Source of the DNA: Asterias amurensis
Taxonomy: Eukaryota > Echinodermata > Asteroidea > Forcipulatida > Asteriidae
Length of the DNA: 64,000 bases
Direction of reading: 5' to 3'
Assembly (NCBI RefSeq): GCF_032118995.1
Contig: NC_092657.1
Span: 8,495,391-8,559,390, forward strand
The notes under the pieces were generated by a model. The model worked only from the letters and a program-made list of their open reading frames with translations. It searched no databases and was not told the origin of the DNA. This document shows, piece by piece, positions 56,550 through 64,000 of the stretch. The translations under genes were made by a program, and so were the position numbers. Position 1 is the stretch's first letter; every line of letters starts with the position of its first letter.

Positions 56550-56629
56550 AAAATGGCAGCCATTTTGGATTTATGCAAATTAGTCAGACTTCCACTACTT
56601 GGATTTTTGCAGATTTTTAGTATTTCATT
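56550..56629 (-). repeat. Right terminal inverted repeat
   Basis: Read on the minus strand it starts AATGAAATACTAAAAATCTG and ends AATGGCTGCCATTTT, the mirror of the left end. Confidence 0.75.
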
Positions 56630-58660
56630 CTGAAGCAATTACACGAGACAAGTACGTTGGGTACCAAAAAATAGGATTTAGACGAATAAACTAGCTTTGC
56701 CTAGTGGCACCATCAATCTTATATCAAAATCTAGCGACGGGTCTGTTTTGTACCCCACATAAACAACATTAAGAGGAACCAAAAAATAACTACAAAAAGC
56801 CCAGATCATTGAAATGGAAAGGAAGCAATTTTACAGTAACCAATACAATCAGAATCAGTGACATTAAATATTATACAATAAAACAAAATACTACTTACGA
56901 AAACGGCGATGAAACCTAGCTGGGGTTGACAAAGAAAAATACGGCGAAGTTCACCAAACGAAACCAGGAAAAGAAATTACTTAGAAATACCGGCACCCAG
57001 GTACCTGCGTATAGAAAATAGGGCTTGCCACACCTTAGACCAAATTTCTAAGATGCCCGCAGGCGATTGGCTGCGTGCACTGACCTTTGACTTTAAACAC
57101 AATAAGGATTACCTAGTAAACGTAACAGAAACTTGTTAATTATAAACAACAATATAAACACATCTCCGGTGGGAGATGACAAAAAGGCGTATGGTGTTAT
57201 GTGTGTGTGCGTGTGGGTATCACAATACAAACAAACCTCATTTTGTCCGTATTAATACGCGTAGAGAGATTCCATGCGGTGGAAGTTGTACTTGTTATAC
57301 CTCGGTAACAAATTGTGAATTTGAGTCGGTTATTATAGTGATATTAACTGGTGTACATCACCTCGATTGTTCCTATCGTTGGTCAGTTCCAGGGGAGTAT
57401 AAAACGGCCGAGGGAACATTTAGGCCGAGGGACAATCATGTTACCAATGTCCAAAACAATTGTTGCACGCTATGATTTGGGGTTCTGTGTTTTACACAAC
57501 CCGGGGAAAATGGCAACCTTGGCTTCGCAAAATTACAAGGAAAACTGCCAGTTACCGTTGACTTTCATTATATGAGTGGCAGGAAAACAAAGAGGTCGGG
57601 CGAGGTAATAGGAAGGTATGGTCGCGGACATGGTTAGAGTGCATGACTATAAATAGCTTAACGTCGAGTGTTGTAATGGAAGCGCCAACGAGTTTGCTCG
57701 ACTGTGCGACTGAAAACGAAGATCTGATTAAGACTTTACATACCTCCTTTTGAGCAATGCACCTGAAACAAAAGAATAACAAGCAATCCATAGTTGCCTG
57801 AACATACTTGTTAACACCAAATAATGATCAGTGCTTAAAAAACTCAGATGACATTTACCGGCTACAAATATTAACCTGCACTTCCAGACAAACTAATGTT
57901 GAGGAATGGGTCCACTTGGAGTGACCTTGATGCTATTATTTTGTTTGGTCCCATGAGGGTTTGTGTATTCAAATCGTCTTTCTGCTTTGAAGGAGTTGTT
58001 TGGGGGACCAAGTGCACAACAACAAAAACAGCTACACGTAATGGTTAAGTCGTTCAGTGGTCAAGTGCATTCTAAAGCATTACCTTTGCTGGTGTTTAAT
58101 TAATGGATATTCAGATTTGACAAGAGTTTTGAGTAATTTTCCTAGAGAGGTCAAATAAGCAAAGTAACGAAGTTTCCAATTGCATAAATCGATTCTATTA
58201 GAATGTGCAAGTGCTGCATGCTATGTCCCTAGGCCAGGCATTTGGAGCAAATCAATGCCAAAATGTAAAGCTGTACAATGATTAAACGAGAGCAAAGGGA
58301 CACTGGAAGGAAGTTTACCTTGCAAACTTGACATAGCACATCAGATATTTTTTTGGAAATGGAAGAATTTAGTTATAAACTGTACACAAAAGTAACGTTC
58401 AAATGGAGATGAAGACAAGGTAGAGTTAGTTAAAGCAGATAGGACCGAGAGAAGTGTGCATCGGCGTGTTTGATTATTTACAGGCGGTATTTTAGTGAGA
58501 GAGTAACAATTCTCTATGTATTTGTTACCCACTCTTTGAAAACGAGTCAGATGTTGTCGAATGCATGATAAAGTTATGGACAGTTAAAGATATTCGTTTG
58601 CATGGTTCACCTTTAGAAAATACTTCTCTCTAGTTTGTATCTTTTTGCGTGAAATGGTAG
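56630..58660. other. No gene recognised
   Basis: Open frames at 57176-57575 have no domain, no splice support and unusual composition, and look like chance. No repeat structure was seen. Confidence 0.4.
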
Positions 58661-59016
58661 TGTAACGTGGTTTATTTCCTGGTTCTTGTAATTCCTGGTG
58701 CCAAACGCCACACAGAAATGACGGACAATTCAAACTGTTCTAACTAAACTAACAACAAAATTTTAATCACAGTTTCAAGCACACGTCTATCTTAATCAAG
58801 CTTCAACCATCGACTGACACTGTAATCTCCGTTTCCCGCCAACGCTACACCCATTTCCGGTGTTCTTAACAAAACAAGTCTTTTTTTAGTAACGACGCCA
58901 GTCCAAACGTTTCCGGAGTCCAGTTCACTGAGAGTTCATCCCATTGTTCAACTTCCCCGGCGGCTTAATCCTTGCTGCGTCGGCGTAGTATTCCGGCGGC
59001 TGAAGTCTCCGTCACA
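58661..59016 (-). repeat. Presumed 3' LTR of the truncated Gypsy element
   Basis: On the minus strand it begins TGTGACGGAGACTTC after a purine-rich AAGCGGGGATAG tract and ends CCACGTTACA. There is no second copy in the window to confirm it. Confidence 0.5.
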
Positions 59017-61500
59017 CTATCCCCGCTTAAGTTCAGACCTCATTCTCATGTATGAGCTAATTAACGTTAATTTAAAAAACAAGGGGCTTGTATTCACAAA
59101 GAATGTTGATTAATGCTGGAATCGGTCCCCAAATTGGTTACGCAACTCAGCAATGGTACAACAATCCATAAGGAACACAATCCAATAACAAGTTAAAAAA
59201 AAAAGTGAGAAACAATACAATCCCAGTCCAATGTTTTAATTGTTTTTTTTCCTAAGAAGCCAAGCCTTCACGGTTCCAGGTTCTCCACCAAATAGCTCCA
59301 GGCACTCTTGTCCCAATGGAGTGAGTGTGCCTGATGGTCCGAATCCCACCTTGGAGGTGGTCTACGACATCTCAGTCTCGAATTCATCTTTCATGAGAAC
59401 AGGGTTCGTTTGCAGCCCGATCTCGGTTGTTGCTGGCCGGCGGTACTCTGGCGGGGGTTCACATCGCGAAAGTCCCACGGTCTGTATGGACCGAGAGGTG
59501 TACAACACACCATCAATGTCTATTCTCAACCACTCCTGTCGCCGCCGGTGGAAGAACTTCCAGTGCTCTTGTTTGCCAGTGCACTGCTTTCACTGTCGGG
59601 ATTTCTTGACAGGCAATGGGCCGTGCTTCTCCGATGCCGAATAAGGTAGTCTACCCGCCGGTACTTGTTCTCGCAAACTCCGCACGGGTACTTCGGCTCC
59701 CCATGGGCTGACTATTCATGCCTGCGTCTGCTTGACATCGACTTCTACAAGCTTCCACAGACTCGGCATACTAATTCCGCTCGTGTGTTTTTATGCTGGA
59801 AAATAGGTGTTGACTGGTCGATGTTGTGGGGGGAAGTGAGTCACTCTCCACGCGTTGTGAAGTAACTTGGAGAAATCGTGCTGTTTGCGCACCGCCCTTC
59901 CACTCCTTGTCCCTGTGGAAGGGCCGGGCACTGCATTGGCGTCTGCACCGGCGGGGCCATCTGCACCGGCGGTGACTTCCACACCGATGGAGCCTCCCGC
60001 ACCGGCGGAGCCTTCCGCACCGGCGGTGTCATTCACACAAGCAGAGCCGTCGGCACCGGCTGTGTCATTCATACCAGCGGTTTCATCCACACAAACGGGC
60101 GCGGCACCGGCGGTGTCAACCATACCGGCGGTTTCAGTGGGTAAACTGTCTGCACAATTGAAGCTGTCCTCACCGGTTGCTGTTGGGAACAAGGCAGACC
60201 TTTGAAACCCATACCTTTCAACAGTTGCTCAAATGCAGTGCTTCAATCTGTCTACGTGTATAATTATTGGTCTAGCCCAGGGACTTCTCCGTATGCAGTA
60301 TACTACATCAGACAGTCTTGAAATGACAACGGAGGGTCCAGTCCAAGTTAAACTTTTCTTTGGTGATCATCCACTTTTTCTGGCGATATTGTGAAGCCAC
60401 ACTACCGACCGACAGTTATACAGCCGTTGTTTGACATCTGGATCATAGTGTTTCTTTTGCCTTCGCATCTGTGTTTTCGCAGTTTTCCACACTTGCAAAA
60501 CCGTCACCGGCGTAGAAATCTGTACCGCCGGAGGAGCCAAACTGTTGGACGACAGACACGGCCATCTGTTGCCTACCACGAAGCTGCCCAACTTCGAGTT
60601 CAGTCCCATTTTGGATTTCGTCTTTTCTGGCTGCGTGATTGCACTCGGGGAAGCACTTCCTTGATAGGGCATCAGCATTCCCATGTTTGTTGCCTGAGTG
60701 ATGTTCTATTGTGAAGGTGTATATGGAAAGTTTCTGGAGCCACCGAGCGGGTTGTACTTGTGGGTCCGCCACGCCATACAGCCATTTCAGCGGTCGGAAT
60801 CCATTCTTTATCGAAAATGGGACCCATACAGATAGTGAGGATACTTTCTAAATAAAGAAAGTCAACACCAGCAGCTCCCGTCTTGTTACACAGTAATTTC
60901 TCTCACTCTTGGTCATTGCTCTGCTGCCATATACCAACACCCGCTCCTCTGTTCTGTGTCTGTGGGAGAACGGCACCGATAGCGAACCCACTGGCATCGG
61001 TGTCAAGAATAAATTCTGTCCCTTCCATAGGGTATGCAAGAATAGAGGTCGAAGTAAGACACGGTTTCAGAACCTCGAACGCTCCTTGACACTCATCGGT
61101 CAATCTCAGTTCTTTTCCTTTTTCTGTTGTTGATGCAGTGGTCTAGCAATCTTGGTGAAACCCTTTATGAAGCGTCTATAGTAAGACATGAGTCCAAGGA
61201 AGTTCCGTACGTCTGTTTTTGTCATTGGCTGTGGCCAGAGTCTTGAACTGCTCGGATTTTGTCGGGTCGGTTGAAACTCCATCCGCAGAGACCACGTGGC
61301 CAAGAAAAACCGCTTGTTGAAACAGTTTGCACTTTTTTGGTTTCAGGTTTGCCTCTTGCAGTCTTTGCAGGACTAGGCATAATCTCTCCTTGTGGTGTTT
61401 TGCTGAGCCCCACTGCTGTGTTTCTCCATAACCTCCAGTCCACTGTCAACAAAGTGCTTCGTCAGCTTAGTGATGTATTTGTCACTGACCCTTGGAAATA
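58661..61500 (-). mobile_element. Truncated Ty3/Gypsy element, 3' part with LTR
   Basis: A fossil on the minus strand. From right to left it shows a reverse transcriptase C-terminal block (about 61100-61500), RNase H (about 60700-61100), the linker and GPY/F part of integrase (about 60240-60500), a GC-rich alanine/glycine-rich tail with TRSGRAVRK (59791-60192), and a presumed 3' LTR. The 5' part is not in evidence. The element is heavily broken and older than the two complete Gypsy copies. Confidence 0.7.
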
Positions 61501-62209
61501 AATAAATAAATAATAGACCTTTTGTTCTGGCGCTCCTTCTGTTTTTGTTTCCTAGTCTTCGTCATTGGTCCGGCTCGAACTCCACTGGTGGACAACTACC
61601 CAAGCAAAACAATCATTTTTTCTCGGGGTAAAGGGCATTCACTCGGAGACGTGTACGAAAGACGTAGTCATCGGTGAATTTGTGATTCGCCCAGGCCTCT
61701 GTATGGCTTCTTATAACGACATCGGCGAACCCTGATACTTTCCATTTCCTAATAAGCACAAACAAAATAATTATGATAATGATTCATTAAAAGGTTTCAG
61801 TTGCTGCTGAACCTGCGACATCACAGGTTTCCTAAAAAGCCAATGAAAACGAATATACAATTAAAGTATCAGCCTACCCATACGCGGTATAAAACCGCTC
61901 GTTTCAGGTTTTGTGATGGTCAGTTTGGCCTTTGCCACAAACTAACTAGTAGGCCTAAATAATATTATAATTTAAAAAATAATAATAAAAATAAATGCTC
62001 CATCAATCGAACATTTTTTAACAAAAGGCTCGTTTTACTTTTTAGATGACTGAGTAAAAGATTTCATCCATTGATTGATACAGAAAAATATATAGATAAC
62101 CTTTTTTAAGATTCGTTTTTAACAATCTTGCATTTGGCATTTTGAGTGTGGGTGAATATTATTATTGAAAAAAAAAATACAACCAAAAATTAATAAACCT
62201 TTTGGTCAT
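61501..62209. other. No gene recognised
   Basis: Starts with a TAAA microsatellite at 61497-61513. The rest is AT-rich without recognisable coding sequence. Confidence 0.4.
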
Positions 62210-62557
62210 CTTTCGTAATAAAGAATGACATCGGTTCCTGGCTCAGTTACCAAGAAGTTTTCTTCCTCACTGTCGATGTCAATTTCTTCGATTTCTCTTC
62301 CTTCTATTCACTGTCTTGATCTTCGTTGTTATCATCATCACTTTCGTCTTCATGATCGTTGAAATTTGCCTTTTCCTCCGGAGTTAGCGTGACATCTTCA
62401 TCGTCAGAATCGACCCCATCACGTAAGTACTCATTTTATGATTCCAGCACACGTCCTGAGTCTCTGGCATTAAAATCCAGTAACTTGGCATCATTAATGG
62501 TCTCTGAAGTTCGTCTTTCTATGTCTCGATCTTTACTGTTTAAAATCGCGGCCATGG
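62210..62557 (-). pseudogene. Acidic N-terminal fragment of an unknown protein
   Basis: MAAILNSKDRDIERRTSETI leads into NDAKLLDFNARDSGRVLES, one in-frame stop, then LRDGVDSDDEDVTLTPEEKA and DDNNEDQDSE. A second frame continues as EIEEIDIDSEEENFLVTEPG. Codon use and the continued acidic character across the frame change indicate a former gene. The style resembles N-termini of transposon-encoded proteins, but the family is not identified. Confidence 0.4.
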
Positions 62558-63045
62558 TGTTTTTTTTTACGCAATGAACCATGAACCCAGAAGATTACAC
62601 TAGCACTGAAACTCCGCATGCTCCTGTCTGGCCAATCGCTTTGCTTCTTCTATTCCTTTCAGACGCTTCAATGACAAAGGAAGGCACTCTTAGAGTCTTT
62701 TTCATTGGTTTATTTCTTGCAAGTTATTTATTATTGTCCGTTTCAACCAATCAATAAAAAGCCAGCAATACAAGTAAATGACTTCAACTCTCAAAATAGA
62801 TCAAAATGGCGACTTACATGTAAGTTTGAGCGTCGGAACTTGGAGGCAAAGTTTCGCAAAATTTCGCAACTACTTCATTGTTTTAACAAAGTTCCCTCAT
62901 TGTTCGAGTAAAATGCCGGACGTAAATTCCTATATTGTAATATTTTTGAAACTTTTTTGGCTCTCAAACTTCACAGAATGTATTTTTGACATAGTACGTG
63001 CATCTCGACCTATTTTCGGTGACCACTTGATAGCTCGAAGCTTCG

Positions 63046-63978
63046 CTGGTCCGAAGGTTCAATAGTTCTAACCTGTTAGTCCGAAGGTTCGTTGGTCCGA
63101 AGGTTCAATAGTTCAGAGGTCGGACAGTCCGAAGGTTCGATAGTCCGAATGGCCCGTTAGTCCAAAAATAGGATAAGGTTAAATATTCCGAAGGTTCGGT
63201 AGTCCGAATTGACAATTTGGTTCGATAGTCCAAATGGACAATAAGGTTTGACAGTCCGAATTGACAATAAAGTTTGACAGTCCGAATTGACAATAAGGTT
63301 CGTTAGTCTGAATCGACAATAAGGTTTATTATTCCGAATCGACAGTAAGGTTTGATAGTCCGAATAGACAATACACACGAACCATTGCCTGTGTAGAATT
63401 TATTTTGGTTCGCCATAGACGCGGTAACAATTTCACGTTCGAAAGGCGACGCGCAGAAAATGCACACAGGAGCTAGGCTTTAGACATGCTAAATGTCACG
63501 TGCCGACGGCAACAAGTCACGTGACCACCGCAACGCACAGAAAGTGAACAGGGGAGATAGGCCCATGCCAGAACCCGTGTATGTACGCGCGTCCGATATA
63601 GTTATTTCAATTTTTTATCTATGAACAAAACGAACTTCTTATTTAAGTTTCCCTGCGGTGTGCGTCTTTCGAACCTTAATCAAACCGTATTATCGATTCA
63701 GACTATCGAACCTTAGTTCGGACTATCAATCCTTATTGTCAATTCGGACTATCGAACCTTATCGTCGATTCGGAATAATGAACCTTCGAACTGCTGAACC
63801 TCGGTTTTGTTTATAACTATCGAACCTTCGGACCATCTAACCTTTTTTAAATTTGGGCTACCGAACCTTCGGACCAGTTAACCTTCAGATCGATGAACCT
63901 TTGGACTAATGAACCTTCGGACTATCGCATCATATGTTCGGATTAACCAACCCTATTACATTTTCGGACTAATGAACC
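63046..63978. mobile_element. Foldback-like element with TTCGATAGTCCGAA units
   Basis: The left arm (63046-63375) is a run of units like GGTTCGATAGTCCGAATTGA followed by CAATAA. The right arm (about 63667-63978) has the same units in inverted order and orientation (CGAACCTTCGGACTAT, TTATTGTCAATTCGG). About 290 bp of unrelated sequence lies between. The architecture is that of a foldback transposon. It reaches nearly to the window edge, so the outer end may not be complete. Confidence 0.7.
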
Positions 63979-64000
63979 CCCTCTTATGGAACAATTGTGC

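Larger units (their letters stand above)
51603..56629 (-). mobile_element. 5.0-kb TIR element with a FEN1/PIN-like nuclease gene
   Basis: The ends at 51603-51680 and 56550-56629 are inverted repeats of about 80 bp: both read AATGA, ATACTAAAAATC, GCAAAAATCCAA, TAGTGGAA, TAATTTGCATA and AAAATGGC, with roughly 80% identity by eye. Between them is a single long coding region on the minus strand (56272 down to 51980), decayed by about ten interruptions but with long open stretches. No known transposase domain is visible. The conserved blocks belong to a very common but uncharacterised family in cnidarians, molluscs, fish and echinoderms (from memory). Target duplications are unclear. The terminal repeats and gene together suggest a DNA transposon family. 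Confidence 0.65.

Noticed and set aside
57176-57575. Overlapping 99- and 74-codon frames
   Set aside because: No domain, no splice context and composition unlike protein.
59867-60192. Repeating alanine/threonine-rich frames on both strands
   Set aside because: GC-rich repeats keep all frames open; the minus-strand frame is explained as the tail of the truncated Gypsy element.
63105-63378. Frames rich in SIRTVKLYCPFGLSN repeats
   Set aside because: Translation of the TTCGATAGTCCGAA array.

Overview
The window is nuclear DNA of an invertebrate animal, most likely an echinoderm and perhaps a sea star. The grounds are AT-rich intergenic DNA full of TACATGTA palindromes, GT-AG introns, Ty3/Gypsy elements of the kind common in echinoderms, and many short hairpin MITEs. 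The species guess is inference. There are no prokaryotic operons, rRNA genes, intact tRNA genes or CRISPR arrays.

Almost everything recognisable is mobile DNA or looks derived from it. From left to right: the end of a TNP2/KDZ-like transposase (1-1192); a small spliced gene with a CIDE-N domain (1461-3546); nested palindromic MITEs; a C2H2/DUF6589-like fragment; a decayed RecQ-type helicase on the minus strand (8122-11588) whose intron holds a Harbinger-like non-autonomous element; a broken Gypsy element (12959-16939); a minus-strand BEN-domain gene (17738-19580); a foldback-like element inside a GC-rich minisatellite (20.3-21.3 kb); a minus-strand PHD-finger exon (23385-23545); a second TNP2-like relic (25018-26504); several satellite-like arrays with LINE and Gypsy debris nested in them (27.2-31.9 kb); a C2H2/acidic gene remnant; and a young, nearly whole Gypsy element (33554-38237).

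The best genes lie in the right half. On the minus strand, 40107-44832 is a ten-exon gene whose junctions all keep phase. Its first exon resembles the N-terminal zinc region and RING finger of vertebrate RAG1. Its later exons form a DDE-like transposase that is not the RAG1 core. This matches my memory of the N-RAG-TP type of element reported from Aplysia. Next come a THAP plus DDE_Tnp_4 transposase interrupted by a TTAA-flanked MITE (48235-50960), a hAT dimerisation fragment, and a 5.0-kb element with roughly 80-bp inverted ends (51603-56629). That element's long minus-strand gene ends in a FEN1/PIN-like nuclease region. A truncated Gypsy tail, an acidic pseudogene and a second foldback-like array close the window.

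The genes do not form one pathway. The region is a graveyard and nursery of unrelated transposon families, most of which carry zinc-binding domains (RING, THAP, C2H2, PHD). Two entries deserve follow-up: the RAG1-N-terminus-like transposase and the nuclease-bearing element.
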